In this document: piece by piece, positions 42,310-52,611 of the stretch
How the letters are laid out: every line of letters begins with the position of its first letter
Numbering within the stretch: the stretch's first letter is position 1
Source: Semisulcospira habei
Taxonomy: Eukaryota; Mollusca; Gastropoda; Semisulcospiridae
Assembly (NCBI GenBank): GCA_036245525.1
Contig: BTPG01000008.1
Location: forward strand, 32,761,231 to 32,825,230
Direction of reading: 5' to 3'
DNA length: 64,000 bases
Position numbers and translations under genes: made by a program
The notes under the pieces: model-generated
What the model saw: only the letters and a program-made list of their open reading frames with translations
What the model was told of the DNA's origin: nothing
Database searches by the model: none

Positions 42310-42775
42310 GACATAAGGCGATGGATCGACCATGATAATTCAAGGGTAGTACTAGATTAGCTTGGCGCCATCAGGGGAGGGATAGAGCGTGATAACTCAA
42401 GGCTAGTGTCCGATTAGCTTGGCGTCATCACGACGCACTACATCAGGAGATGGATCGAACATGATAATTCAAGGGTAGTGTCAGATAGATTGGCGCCATC
42501 AGTTGCCAAGCTAATCTGACACTACCCTTGAATTATCATGCTCGATCCATCTCCTGCAACTGTGGCACAGTCACTAGGTGACACATCCAGAATCTGGGAA
42601 AATGCGTTCGTGAGGTTCAATGGGTTATGCTACGCCATCAAACGCCAAGCTAATCAGGCACTACCCTTGAAAAATCATGCTCGCTCTATCTCCTGCAGCT
42701 GGTACATAGTGGCTATAGATGATACCTCCAGAATGTTGGGACAAGTGACCGTGAGATACAATGTGTTGAAACAGC
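42310..42775. mobile_element. cluster of four family A copies
   Basis: Partial arm at 42318-42373 (CCATGATAATTCAAGGGTAG, CTTGGCGCCATCAGG). A second partial arm at 42376-42430 (GCGTGATAACTCAAGGCTAG). A fuller copy at 42436-42615 with hairpin GATCGAACATGATAATTCAA / TTGAATTATCATGCTCGATC. A right half at 42640-42775 (CAAACGCCAAGCTAATCAGG, then CAGAATGTTGGGACAAG). All in the same register, suggesting local duplication or repeated insertion and deletion. Confidence 0.78.
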
Positions 42776-42942
42776 CAAAGATAAAAGGAATGGTTGAAAT
42801 AACGCAAACGTCAAAACTGAGTAGTTCAAGAAGAAACAGAACGGAAACATATTAAACATCGAAGGCCGCGAGGAAAACAGAATGTGCATGTCAAATCGTC
42901 CCGCGCACTCGTAACACCGGCGAATTCTTATTTTCCAAATCA

Positions 42943-42962
42943 ATTTTTTTTTTTTTTTTTTT
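42943..42962. repeat. poly-T tract
   Basis: About 19 consecutive T. Confidence 0.9.
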
Positions 42963-43052
42963 GGTGCTCCCAGCTTCTCACGACAAAATTAAAACTGAGC
43001 GCCCTGTGACTCTCTCGGTCGGAGTGACAGAGACTTAAAATGTTCCAGCACT

Positions 43053-43118
43053 GAAGAGGCATAGATCGTTATGAGCCCTCGCAACTGCGGGGGCTCATAA
43101 CGATCTATGCTTCTTGCG
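43053..43118. mobile_element. family B hairpin
   Basis: AAGAGGCATAGATCGTTATG and CATAACGATCTATGCTTCTT arms: both arms share CGTTATG/CATAACG instead of the usual CCTCATG/CATGAGG. Confidence 0.85.
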
Positions 43119-43124
43119 GACGGG

Positions 43125-43274
43125 TTGTAAAGGAATGCTTAAAGCGACCTGCTGCAGGGGAATTGAAGGTTAAATAGTTTGCAATACCTGCTTTATAGAT
43201 GTTCTTAGTATGTCTTAAAGTAATGCCGCTACACACAAGGGCCAACTTAAAGGGATATTTACAGGCAGAAACGG
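43125..43274. repeat. family T dispersed repeat, first part
   Basis: TAAAGCGACCTGCTGCAGGG, CTTTATAGATGTTCTTAGT and AGGGCCAACTTAAAGGGATAT correspond to the start of 47755-48100. It is interrupted by the TTAA-flanked G and A elements and continues at about 43580. Confidence 0.65.
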
Positions 43275-43354
43275 TTAACTCATTCGAGACGTGCCGCCTC
43301 CAAATACGCGGCATAAGCCGAGTATCCGGAGGCGGCACGTCTCGAATGCGTTAA
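43275..43354. mobile_element. family G minimal TTAA-flanked palindrome (80 bp)
   Basis: TTAACTCATTCGAGACGTGCC...CGCCTCC mirrored by GGAGGCGGCACGTCTCGAAT and GCGTTAA. The terminal repeat leads straight into the palindrome with no outer spacer, unlike families A and B. Confidence 0.85.
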
Positions 43355-43372
43355 CAGTTCGCAATATCTGCT

Positions 43373-43574
43373 TTAACTCATTCAGCCCTACGGCAGTATT
43401 TCCCAAATTTTGGAGGCGTCATCTAACGACAATGCACCAGTTGCAGGATATGGATCGACCATGATAATTCAAGGGTAGTGCAGATTAGCTTGGCGCCGAC
43501 AGGCGCCAAGCTAATCTGGCACTACCCTTGAATTATCATGGTCGACCCATCTCCTGCTGTAGTCCGTATGGGTT
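43373..43574. mobile_element. family A MITE
   Basis: TTAACTCATTCAGCCCTACGG to GTCCGTATGGGTTAGA (right TTAA decayed). Hairpin at about 43449-43549 with strong arms and one missing base in the left arm. Confidence 0.88.
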
Positions 43575-43579
43575 AGACG

Positions 43580-43811
43580 TGTTCTGCGCATGTCTGACAA
43601 TATTGCTGCCCAAAAAGGGCGCGAACTATGAAGTTTAATGTCGTAAAATAAAAGACTCCCTGCTCTTCCTCTCCTTATGTGTGACTCATCACATATTATT
43701 ATGGTGAACAGAGGGGTAGAAAAGTCTTAGTTGAGGCAAGACAACATTGAGAACCCGCTGTGCCGGCAAACAGCAATCACTGCCCACCCTGCTCAGATCG
43801 CTGCACTGAAG
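43580..43811. repeat. family T dispersed repeat, second part
   Basis: TTTAATGTCGTAAAATAAAAG, GAAAAGTCTTAGTTGAGGCA and AGACAACATTGAGA match 47870-48040. The next family A element inserted at its TTAA. Confidence 0.65.
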
Positions 43812-43913
43812 TTAACACATTCTGCTCCAGGATCGAAATCCGCAAATTTTGAAGTTGCCCCCCTGAAGACTGTATTACACTTCTGGAAACAGATCGAGCG
43901 TGATAGTTCAAGG

Positions 43914-43984
<71 letters not shown>

Positions 43985-44116
43985 ATAGTATTTATGCGGC
44001 GCATTTCTCATATTTTTGTGCCAGAATAGCTGGGCGCCAAGCTATTCTAGCACCACCCTTGAACTATCACGCTCGATCCATATCTTGCCGTGGCGTGTCG
44101 GAGTTGAATGAGTTCA
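43812..44116. mobile_element. family A MITE interrupted by a LINE 3' tail
   Basis: TTAACACATTCTGCTCCAGG to GTCGGAGTTGAATGAGTT, of the GAGCGTGATAG subtype seen at 19838. In its left arm, between CAAGGGTT and GTGCCAGAATAGC, lies about 100 bp of foreign (ATA)n sequence. Excising it restores the arm. Confidence 0.88.
43916..44018 (-). mobile_element. very short LINE 3'-end insertion, (ATT)n tail
   Basis: (AAT)n at about 43917-43981 followed by ACATAGTATTTATGCGGCGC. On the minus strand this is the last 30-40 bases of a CR1/L2-like LINE plus its trinucleotide tail. Confidence 0.75.
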
Positions 44117-44328
44117 TTTTGCTCTTGTGTCGGCGTCTGAAGTGCGTCATCGCAGACTGAAATAGTGGAGTTAATAAGCTCACTTTAGATGTCATTCTCT
44201 TCATGAGAATGGCAGTCGGATTCGATCTGTCTAAAGGAAACTTTTGGAGCGCTTTCTCTAAAGTAGAAAACTTGAACTCAGGGGCTTGACATGCGAAGAC
44301 GATGTGATTGCGTGCGTTGCCAAGGTAC

Positions 44329-44517
<189 letters not shown>

Positions 44518-44711
44518 GCTGCTTAGGTTTCAGCTAAAGAACTCAATCATTTCCTGGGCGAAGGAAACCTCCAGCATTTCACTGATCTTCAAATGCCACA
44601 CGCGGATAGGAGAATAATGATTTTATCCAGAAAGAAACGCGTTCACCATAGCACTATTACAAGCGAATTCTAAACACAGGCTTCGCATGACCAATCGGCA
44701 GTGATTTGAAA

Positions 44712-44917
44712 TTAACCTCTTCATGCCGAGAGAAAAACAAACGAACACGATCGATTCAAGTGCAAGAGACATAGAACCTCATGAGCCTCCATATGCCTCT
44801 TGATGACGTCACTTTGCACCTATGTTCCTTGGATGGCTGGGACTCCTGGCTTTGGTGCTGAATTAACTGACAATGATTTCAGAAACAGTATGAGACCGGT
44901 GGCAGCCAAAGAGTTAA
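44712..44917. mobile_element. family B MITE with collapsed core
   Basis: TTAACCTCTTCATGCCGAGAG to GGTGGCAGCCAAAGAGTTAA, 206 bp. The core retains GCAAGAGACATAGAACCTCATG and ATATGCCTCTTG, but the GC-rich apex is lost. Confidence 0.85.
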
Positions 44918-44992
44918 GTAATAATAATAATAATAATAATAATAATGCATGGTATTTATATAGCGCATTTTTCATTTATATAGAGCATTTCG
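44918..44992 (-). mobile_element. short LINE 3'-end insertion, (ATT)n tail
   Basis: (TAA)n at 44919-44946 then GCATGGTATTTATATAGCGC, the complement of a CR1/L2-like 3' terminus. It directly abuts the TTAA of the preceding MITE. Confidence 0.7.
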
Positions 44993-45183
44993 TGTACAAG
45001 GTAAACTCCATGTCAAATTGTTCTTATGTCGTCACACCGCATCTGCGTTGGCTGACGTAAGAACGTTCACTTATTTTCTCCACTGACCTTTCGTGTTGCT
45101 TACTGACACTTTGGTCATAGAACGGGATAGAGCCTCGCATACAAGCTCATAAATTGTATCAATCAGAAACGCTTTAATGTCAA

Positions 45184-45408
45184 TTAACCCCTTCATTACG
45201 GGAGAACAGTGAACGACACCTATTAGGCCAACTGCAAAAGGCATATATCCTCATGAGCCCCCGCACCTGCGGGGGCTCTAGAGGATCTATGCCTCTCGCT
45301 GACCCCGCTTTGTATCAATGTTTTTAGTACTGCTCGATCAGTTCTATGGCGGCGCATGATTTGCGAAGTCAGAAACACAGTATGCGATCTCTGGAAGTGA
45401 AGATGTTA
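45184..45408. mobile_element. family B MITE
   Basis: TTAACCCCTTCATTACGGGAG on the left; right end CTCTGGAAGTGAAGATGTTA (decayed). Hairpin at 45234-45299 around CCCCCGCACCTGCGGGGG. Confidence 0.82.
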
Positions 45409-46180
45409 TCTACAATTTCATATAAAACAACACTGAAAAACTCTAGTTTCGTTTTTAGCCCAAGATGAATTGTTGCGTTTGTGTCGCGGACGGACGGATA
45501 CGGTTCAAAATCTCCATAAGAAACATCATTTTTTTTCATCGAAATTCAAAAGGTTACTGCTGCACGTGCAATCGAACGTCAAATTCAAATCTTATCCGTA
45601 AAAGCGCTTCGTCATTCGCGAGTGTGTTCTCCAGCCACTTCCGGCATCTGCAAAGGGCCATAGACTCTCATGAGTCCTTGCAGTCCACTTCACCAACACA
45701 TCATCCTCGTTATCCGTGAAAGAAGGGTTCTTCGTGATACATGAAAGTGAAAATAAGCTGTTTATGATCCGTGAAAACGTTATGATTTGGTGAAACCTTT
45801 GCACCCATGTGCAATGTATGGCATTGTCTAATATTTATTCAAAAAAGAGTACCCCTTCTCCCCTCCCCGTCGTGCCCGTCATTTGATTTGCCGATCAACA
45901 GAGGAATCAGTCAGCTTCACTATACTCCCCCCCCACCGCCCCCGCTCGACTCCCCATCTCCGTTGGGCCGGTGAAAAGACTGAGTACTCATTCGTTTGCT
46001 TCCCTCGTGATACTACGTGAATGCCATTTCTAAGGGTTCATGATTCGTGAATCGCAAAGTAAATTGTCAGGGATCAATGATGGTATTCTTCCCGGCATGC
46101 CCCGCCAACACCCCCCACCCACCCACCCACCCCCAACCCTTTTCGACATAAGGCAACACGAACCCAACTGATCAGTATAA
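45409..46180. other. mostly unassigned; family B fragment at 45640-45690
   Basis: TGCAAAGGGCCATAGACTCTC, ATGAGTCCTTGCAG is a degenerate family B arm. C-rich patches at about 45925-45945 and 46105-46135. No gene seen. Confidence 0.5.
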
Positions 46181-46182
46181 CC

Positions 46183-46275
46183 CAACGAAGAAAGAAGCAC
46201 GCTTTTCTAAGCGTGCTTCCTTTTTCGTTGGGTTTATTCTCTGCATTTTAAACGCTCGACAGTCATCTTTTTTCA
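46183..46275. mobile_element. family K compact palindrome
   Basis: ACCCAACGAAGAAAGAAGCA, CGCTTT and TCTAAGCGTGCTTCCTTTTT, CGTTGGGT form a hairpin, followed by the K terminus CTGCATTTTAAACGCTCGACA and GTCA. Confidence 0.75.
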
Positions 46276-46796
46276 TCTGGATTTGATAACACTGCGGCAG
46301 CACGTTCGGAATGAGTCGGCTACTGAATTATACTCCGTCCGATCGCAGGCTCACCGTCTCTTAGCGTTGGTAAGTCAGGCAGTCTTCGCGATTTAGTCCG
46401 TCTGCAGTGAAGTGTTAAAATGTCATCGAGAACACAAGAGAAAATCCGGCGATTTTCGCTGACACACTTAAACAACCTTCTGTGTTCGGGTCCACGCGTT
46501 ATTTGCACAGCGAAAGTACAGAGGCAAAAAACGCGGCGAAAGACTAAAGATTTTTTGCTCAGCTCAGGGCCGAGTTTACTCTTGCATCGAGTTGTATTTG
46601 CAAGGAGACTGCTGTATAAACAGCACACTCTCAGGGTCCCGTACCGAACATTGCTGCCACCGCCGAGAGTTTGTTCGACAAATGCTAATGCAAACAGATG
46701 CACTTAACTTAAAGTCCAGTCCCTTGCTTGAAATCCCTTTGGCTTTCTCGGTATGAGGAGCAGACGTAAGTAAGATCAGGTGCCGAGCTTCGTATG
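46276..46796. other. no recognisable feature
   Basis: Two overlapping small frames lack any domain signature. Nothing supportable. Confidence 0.4.
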
Positions 46797-46859
46797 GCAC
46801 AGATTCTTATAAGCTCCTGCAGCTGCTTCGCAGCTGCAAGAGCTTATAAGAATCTGTGC
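46797..46859. mobile_element. family B-like hairpin, variant core
   Basis: GCACAGATTCTTATAAGCTC and GAGCTTATAAGAATCTGTGC perfect 20-bp arms, apex CTGCAGCTGCTTCGCAGCTG. TTATAAGC replaces the usual TCATGAGC in both arms. Confidence 0.8.
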
Positions 46860-46869
46860 AATTTGCGAT

Positions 46870-47199
46870 TGGGACCTTATGAAAATATATCAGAATGGTA
46901 TCTAACTTACAACAACTGTGTGTGTTCCGGCCAATTTTGATATGAAAATAATTTCTTAAACTTGTTCTTGAAAGCATGCGACTGAACGGACTCATGAGAA
47001 TCGACGCCTCATGCAGCTGCTGAGAAGAAATCGCTGGGATTTTGTGAAAGTTCCATCCCATTTCGATTTGAAAATAAAGTCTTGAACTTGTTGAATTCTC
47101 TGCTGGATTACACGGACAGTGTATTTGTTGGTTCGTTCTAAAGAACACACGTGGTCGTCCCTTGTAGATAAACCCAGGTGCTTCAATTAAGAACATTTA
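46870..47199. other. no recognisable feature
   Basis: A degenerate core arm (GGACTCATGAGAATCGACGCC) near 46990; otherwise unassigned. Confidence 0.4.
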
Positions 47200-47424
47200 C
47201 GAGCATTTGCCACTGTACGTAAACTGAACGTACATTTTTGTTTCTGAAATCTAGGTTCATTCAACGACCAAAATCCAACACTGTCCAAGAAACATGGATA
47301 TACATTGGTCTCAGCAAGAGGCATAGATCCTCATGAGCCCCCGCAGTCGCGGGGCTCATGAGGATCTACATAATTTGGAGTTGGATCGCCGTGTTCACTT
47401 TCATCTTGACAGTGAATGAGTTAA
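47200..47424. mobile_element. family B MITE, reverse orientation
   Basis: CCACTGTACGTAAACTGAAC on the left corresponds to the usual right flank inverted (AATGTACGTACAGTG). Core AGCAAGAGGCATAGATCCTC; right terminus TTGACAGTGAATGAGTTAA. Confidence 0.78.
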
Positions 47425-47618
47425 GAGCATTTGCCGGAGTTTTCGCCCCTTTTTCTTTAGCAGACAGATGGCTTCTTGTAAATATATGTAAGAGCTTTTT
47501 TTGTGAAAAGTTTGCATCTGGTTTTTTAAAAAAAAATGGAGAACGTTTAAGTTTGAATTATAAATTTGATAAATCATTTTAAATAAATGACTTAATTTAT
47601 AATATTTTTAATTTGCAA

Positions 47619-47631
47619 ACACACACACACA

Positions 47632-47718
<87 letters not shown>
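47619..47718. repeat. (CACG)n and (CA)n microsatellite
   Basis: CA units, then a GCAC tetranucleotide block (about 47633-47673), then CA to about 47717. Confidence 0.95.
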
Positions 47719-47719
<1 letters not shown>

Positions 47720-47754
47720 GAAGACATGACATGAACATGCGGCAATGACAAAAT

Positions 47755-48100
47755 GGACGAAATTAAAGCGACCTTTTCCGGGCAGTAAAGTATTACTAGA
47801 AGGCAATATTTCCTTTATAAATGTCCTTGATGCTGGACAGTAGGGCCAACTTATAATATTATCGGAATTTTAAATGTCGTTAAATGAAAGACTTTTCTGA
47901 TCTTCTCCTTTTTGAGTAGCCGAAGATTCCTTCCGTTACTCTCAAAAGGCAGCGGAAAACTTGTGGTATTCACATGAATTGGTAAAAGAAGGGTAAAAAC
48001 GTCTTAGTTGAGGCAAGGCGACATTGATAGTCCGTTGTATAGGAGAGTTTTAGCAATCAAAGCCTGCCATATGGAGCAAGTCGCTGTAAACGTTTGCGTC
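47755..48100. repeat. family T dispersed repeat
   Basis: Shares TAAAGCGACCT, CTTTATAAATGTCCTTGATG, GGGCCAACTTATAATATTAT, TTAAATGTCGTTAAATGAAAG and CGTCTTAGTTGAGGCAAGGC with the split copy at 43.1-43.8 kb. Confidence 0.65.
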
Positions 48101-48116
48101 AAATCTTGACTATCTG

Positions 48117-48207
48117 TAAACCTTTGCGTGTCGGTAGCGGTTTTAGTCGCGATGATTCCTGCAGGAATCATCGCGACTAAAACCGCTACCGACACGCAAA
48201 GGGTTAA
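48117..48207. mobile_element. family E TTAA-flanked hairpin
   Basis: AAACCTTTGCGTGTCGGTAG, CGGTTTTAGTCGCGATGATT and CCTGCAGG apex, exact inverse to CTACCGACACGCAAAGGGTT, TTAA at 48204-48207. Arms are essentially perfect over 39 bp. Confidence 0.9.
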
Positions 48208-48272
48208 TCCCACGTTGTCACTGAAAAATATACAGTCTAACATTTCGAAAACACAGCACAAAAGCATGTATT

Positions 48273-48485
48273 TTAACCCCTTCTCTGCCGAGAAAGATGC
48301 ACACGATCCAACTGCAAGAGGCATAGATCCTCATGTGCCCCGCCGTCGCGGGGGCTCGTGAGGATGTATGCCCCTTGCTGGCGCCACTTTTATCTATGTT
48401 CCTTGGACGGCTATGGCTCATTGGTGTGGACGTACCGACGATTTCAGAAACAAAATCTTCCACCAGTGGAAAGTGATGGGGTTAA
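48273..48485. mobile_element. family B TTAA-flanked MITE
   Basis: TTAACCCCTTCTCTGCCGAG to CCAGTGGAAAGTGATGGGGTTAA, 213 bp. Hairpin at 48313-48378. The flank TATGTTCCTTGGACGGCTATGG is the usual family B right half. Confidence 0.9.
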
Positions 48486-48654
48486 GTTTGAAAAGGTTGT
48501 GTAACCATCAGGACATTCATCCGGACTGTCAAAATCCCCGTGTGCAAAATACACAGATCCTCAAAGGCCTCTCACGGATGTGGAGTCGTATGAAGTTCCA
48601 TAGTATCCCTCCTGTCGTACAGATCTACGATGACAAAAGTCAGTATGTCCAATT

Positions 48655-48700
48655 GTGTGAAAATCTAAATTGAAAATCTCGCTTTTCACACACAAAAAAT
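48655..48700. mobile_element. family F hairpin
   Basis: TGTGTGAAAATCTAAATTGA and AAATCTCGCTTTTCACACAC; the left arm is shortened. Confidence 0.6.
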
Positions 48701-49034
48701 AGACTTTCCGGCTTTCGCCAGAGATGGCCAGGCTTGTGTCCTCCCAACGGAGGGGGTGGAGGGGGTCGCAGGTCGTTCAGACAAATTATTTTAGGCGAAA
48801 ACTGGCAGAGAGCCATGAGACATTAGGTGCAGTGTTCGGTCATTGTCTGCTGTTTGACAACTGTTGTTGAGTGAACTGAATACACGTGACAACTTTCCAA
48901 ATAGTCGAGTGCTCCCAAAGTCTCTGACTAAATCTGAGTTAGTCCTACACCAGAAGCAAGTAGGTTGAGCCCCCTTATAGCAAAAAAACAACAACAAAAA
49001 AAAAACAAAACACCGGTAGGTTGCGCCTCTTAAT

Positions 49035-49122
49035 ATACTGACGAACAAAAGAAATATGACATCCTTAGAAGTGTTTCCGACGATTCTAATGATGTCGCAG
49101 TTCTTTTGCTCGTCAGTGTAGT
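49035..49122. mobile_element. family D element
   Basis: TACTGACGAACAAAAGAAAT ... TTCTTTTGCTCGTCAGTGTA, with TA on both sides and a shortened core (GTGTTTCCGACGATTC). A related half lies at about 49425-49500. Confidence 0.75.
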
Positions 49123-49155
49123 AAGGACTAAATGAGCCATTTCGTCAGCAGTCGT

Positions 49156-49377
49156 ATAACCCTTTTCATCTTGATACAGGCTATTGCCTGAAATAAATTT
49201 TACAATGGCAGTTCAAGGATGGTGGTAGAATAGCTTGGCGCCTGTGGCGCCAAGCTATGCATGGCGACACCCTTGAACTAAAATGGTTGATCTATCTCCT
49301 ACCTAATTTGTAATGTAGCTTTCATAGGACATTAAGCAAATTTGATAAAAGCCAGCCTCGGGAAGTAGTGGGTTAAT
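49156..49377. mobile_element. family A MITE (third subtype)
   Basis: ATAACCCTTTTCATCTTGATA to GGGAAGTAGTGGGTTAA. Core CAGTTCAAGGATGGTGG ... CACCCTTGAACTAAAATGG. Sister of 13898-14120. Confidence 0.85.
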
Positions 49378-49822
49378 ACCGCATAAGTATCTCAAGCTGT
49401 GAATGTCAACGGAGCTACTCCATCGCAGCATCGTCGGAGACACTCCAGTGTCTGACGTACGCCGATGATGTCGCAATTTTGTTTGGCTGGTCAGTATAGT
49501 AAGGACTATACATGGGCGGGCGTTTCGGAGGCATGCTTCCTCGTAGCAGCTGTACTGCACACCCACCTCAGGTAAATCAGGCGCCATATATTCTCACGAG
49601 GACCTGCGACTTCTTGTACTAAATATGGAGCGGACTTGGTGAATGTACTAAATGCGTTACGTGTGACATACTTCTGATTTTGGTGTCGCATTTCGGTAAA
49701 ATCAGCACACGAAAAAACGTGGCACTAAATGTCTGACATGGGAATACTGCATTGCTATTTAAGTTGGCTATTGTATCGTCAGTTCGAGCAAAGCTTGCCT
49801 CCATCATTTTTTATTTTGCTAA

Positions 49823-49994
49823 TTAACTCATTCAGCCCCGACACACTACAGCAAGACATGGATCGATCATGATAGTTCAAGGGTGGTGCCAGAATAGCTT
49901 GGCGCCCGTAGGCGTGTCTCTAGAATTGTAGTACAGTCCTTCGGAGGGCAACTTCAAACTTTGGGAATTTCTGTCTTGGGGCAGAACGTGTTAA
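49823..49994. mobile_element. family A MITE lacking its right arm
   Basis: TTAACTCATTCAGCCCCGACA to GGGGCAGAACGTGTTAA, 172 bp. The left arm through GGCGCCC is present, but the second arm is deleted after GTAGGCG. Confidence 0.85.
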
Positions 49995-50085
49995 CTTTTG
50001 AACAAGACATATTCAGGATATTTCTAAGAACAAAAACTGAACTTTTGAACAAGACATATTTCAGGATATTTCTAAGAACAAAAAG
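49993..50085. repeat. tandem duplication, two 46-47-bp units
   Basis: ACTTTTGAACAAGACATATT...CAGGATATTTCTAAGAACAA AAA is repeated back to back with a one-base difference. Confidence 0.9.
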
Positions 50086-50255
50086 TGCTCACCAAACCTG
50101 GACCTAATATATTTTACAACTTAGTTGGCTTCAACCCTCACCGGTTTCAGCCGCTATCCTCGAGAAATCATGATTATGACCTACTTACAGGTAGCATACT
50201 ACGGACTACGAATGGGAGCGAATAGAAATCGCCTTTGATAACCAGTTTGATAATC

Positions 50256-50341
50256 AGCATAGACAACACTCCAAGCATCTCCAAGAGGAAGGCTCATGAG
50301 GATCCATGCCTCATGGAGATGTTTGGAGTGTTGTCTGTGCT
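50256..50341. mobile_element. family B-derived palindrome with extended outer arms
   Basis: AGCATAGACAACACTCCAAG, CATCTCCA and the inverse TGGAGATGTTTGGAGTGTTG, TCTGTGCT enclose a degenerate family B apex (CTCATGAGGATCCATGCCTC). Confidence 0.8.
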
Positions 50342-50344
50342 TAT

Positions 50345-50665
50345 GGCACAAGAGAAGAACCCACGGAGAAAGAACCACGCTTAGAAAAGACGGTTGCAAC
50401 ACAATTTATTACTGTTTCGGGTAAATTCCCTTTTTTTCAAAATAGACAAATATAGAGATCAGTCGCTGCTTCTCTTCATTATCGCAGACATTCAACTCCA
50501 GGCTTCAGTCTCACCGTATCAGAGTTGCCACATTCTTTCTGCGATAATGAAGATAAGTAGCGACTGATCTCTATATTTGTTTGTCTATTTAAAACAAAAG
50601 CCAACGGAGAAAGAAACACGACAAGACAAGAAAAGACAGTTACAACAGTTATTTCGGGTAAATAC
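50345..50665. mobile_element. family K foldback
   Basis: Left arm: GAACCCACGGAGAAAGAACC, TAAATTCCCTTTTTTTCAAA, ATATAGAGATCAGTCGCTGC. Right arm inverted: GATAAGTAGCGACTGATCTC, TATATTTGTTTGTCTATTT. A second direct K start (AACGGAGAAAGAAACACGAC) follows. The loop (about 50490-50537) is unique. Confidence 0.75.
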
Positions 50666-50666
50666 C

Positions 50667-50667
<1 letters not shown>

Positions 50668-50752
<85 letters not shown>

Positions 50753-50810
50753 TGTTTGTTGTGTGTTTGTTGTGTGTGTGTTGTGTGTGTTTTTGTTGTG
50801 TGTGTGTTGT

Positions 50811-50888
<78 letters not shown>
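50668..50888. repeat. (GT)n microsatellite with TTGTTGTG spacer
   Basis: GT tracts at about 50668-50751 and 50812-50888 separated by GTTTGTTGTGT units. Confidence 0.97.
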
Positions 50889-50889
<1 letters not shown>

Positions 50890-50914
50890 CAAAAGACAGC
50901 AAGACTATTAGTTT

Positions 50915-50965
50915 GTGAAAAGCGAGATTTTTAATTGAATACAATGAAAATCTCGCTTTTCACAA
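50915..50965. mobile_element. family F hairpin
   Basis: TGTGAAAAGCGAGATTTTTA and ATGAAAATCTCGCTTTTCACA arms. Confidence 0.8.
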
Positions 50966-51155
50966 AATTGGACTTAACTTCCTTTGCCTTCACAGCGCAG
51001 ATATTTCCACGTCAACAGCTATTTAATAAGCGAAGCAAACACGCATCCAAATAATCAATTAACCCTTTGCCGATAATTAACCTGTGTATAACCTCTTTAA
51101 AAATGTGCCAGTTTCAAAATTAACAAAACGACTTCCCAAACAAGCTTTAACCAAG

Positions 51156-51361
51156 TTAACCCCGCAGCCGCATTTTCCAGATTTTAGAGGTATCACCTGA
51201 AGACTAGGTACCAGTAGCAGGAGATGAATCAACCATGCTAATTCAAGGGTAGTGCCAGATTAGCTTGGCGCCTTACGGCGCCAAGCTAATCTGGCACTAC
51301 CCTTGAATTAGCATGGTTGATCCATCTCCTGTTGTAGGGCGTTGGGGCTAAATGGGTTAAT
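51156..51361. mobile_element. family A MITE, nearly perfect
   Basis: TTAACCCCGCAGCCGCATTTT to GGGGCTAAATGGGTTAA, 206 bp. Hairpin arms (about 51220-51332) differ at a single position in more than 50. Both arms carry CATGCTAATTC/GAATTAGCATG in place of the usual CATGATAATTC. Confidence 0.93.
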
Positions 51362-51850
51362 TTTCTTCCTAAAAGCTCAGCAGCGAAGCATGTCGATCGA
51401 ATCGGTCAGACACCGAAACAACCACCTGGCTAGCCCTGCCCTGCCCGAACATCCGTTATGTACGCCCGGAAAATGTAAAACGCTATCTTGGTGAAATTGA
51501 ACTACGCATGCTGACCCGTAAGTCAAATCAAAGACCTTACACGTGAATAAAGTTATTTAAACTAGATGTGTTTAGTATGCAGTTAAATTGCTTCAATAAA
51601 ACTTTTTTTTTTCTTTTTCGAAATGTTGGCTGATGCTTCTTCTTTTTTTTAATTTTAAATGGAAATCAGCAGAATTTTTTCTGTATTTGACGTTTTTCTT
51701 ATGCACTGCTTACGTGAAGTGACGTATTTTGTTTATTGTTAAAATCATTACGGGCAGGCCCTTCAGTATTCTAGCCAGCCAGCACGATGCAATTTCGGTG
51801 GACATGTGATTCTCCGTTGGGCAGATCCTTTGGGTCTGCGAGGGACAGTA
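51362..51850. other. no recognisable feature
   Basis: Nothing supportable. Confidence 0.4.
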
Positions 51851-51857
51851 GCCATCG

Positions 51858-51982
51858 ACCACAGGGGGAGGGAATCGAAGTTCTCGCAAGAATTCCGTGC
51901 CCCTGACTGAGCGTCGATAGACGCTCTGACTCAGGGGCACGAAACTCTTTCAGAACTTTGATTCCCTCCCCCTGTGATCCGA
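51858..51982. repeat. long imperfect palindrome
   Basis: GACCACAGGGGGAGGGAATC, CGTGCCCCTGACTGAGCGTC mirrored by GACGCTCTGACTCAGGGGCA, CG and GATTCCCTCCCCCTGTGATC. Single copy in the window. Confidence 0.8.
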
Positions 51983-51984
51983 TT

Positions 51985-52345
51985 GAGACTGACTTTCAGT
52001 CTGTCGATCAGTGTAATGGGTTGACAGGCCTTGCAACACCCAAACACGACACTTCTTTACAAACAACGAGAACTCATAATCGTTTGATGAAAGCACGTCG
52101 CAGACAACTAACACTATTGGCCACCAGAGGAGTCAGTCACAGGGCTAAACCCCCGATATCTTCCTCCGTCTGAGGAGCAAGGCCGTTGCAGTTAATCAGC
52201 AGCCGGCCTACAACGACAGGCATTGCCGACTCAAAATGAATGCGCACCTCTTACAGACTTCATTCAGGGGCTAGTTGGCTGATGCGATTCTATGCTCTCT
52301 AAATAGTCTGGTTTACGCGTGATATAAGTGGAAAACCCATTACAC
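51985..52345. other. no recognisable feature
   Basis: Nothing supportable. Confidence 0.4.
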
Positions 52346-52346
52346 A

Positions 52347-52412
52347 GCAAGAGGCATAGATTCTCATAAGCCCCTGAATTTTCAGGGACTCATGAGAATC
52401 CATGCATCTTGC
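52347..52412. mobile_element. family B hairpin
   Basis: GCAAGAGGCATAGATTCTCA and TGAGAATCCATGCATCTTGC arms around CCCTGAATTTTCAGGG. Confidence 0.82.
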
Positions 52413-52611
52413 AGGCTGCAGAGATTTTGTTGTCGCAATCTTACAATTACACATGCGCAATTTTCCAGCGCTCCGAAAAGACCACGGTGGGTAACCGGCC
52501 CGCAGCATAAACGCAAACAGTAATCTTCCATTATAGCAAATAGCTTGTGGACCCAAACTTTGTGTGTGTGTGTGTGTGTGTGTGTGGCTATAACCGTAGT
52601 TTTTTTTTTTT

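Noticed and set aside
46320..46707. Two overlapping 95-127-residue frames as a small gene
   Set aside because: No motif, no splice or promoter evidence, opposite-strand overlap typical of chance.
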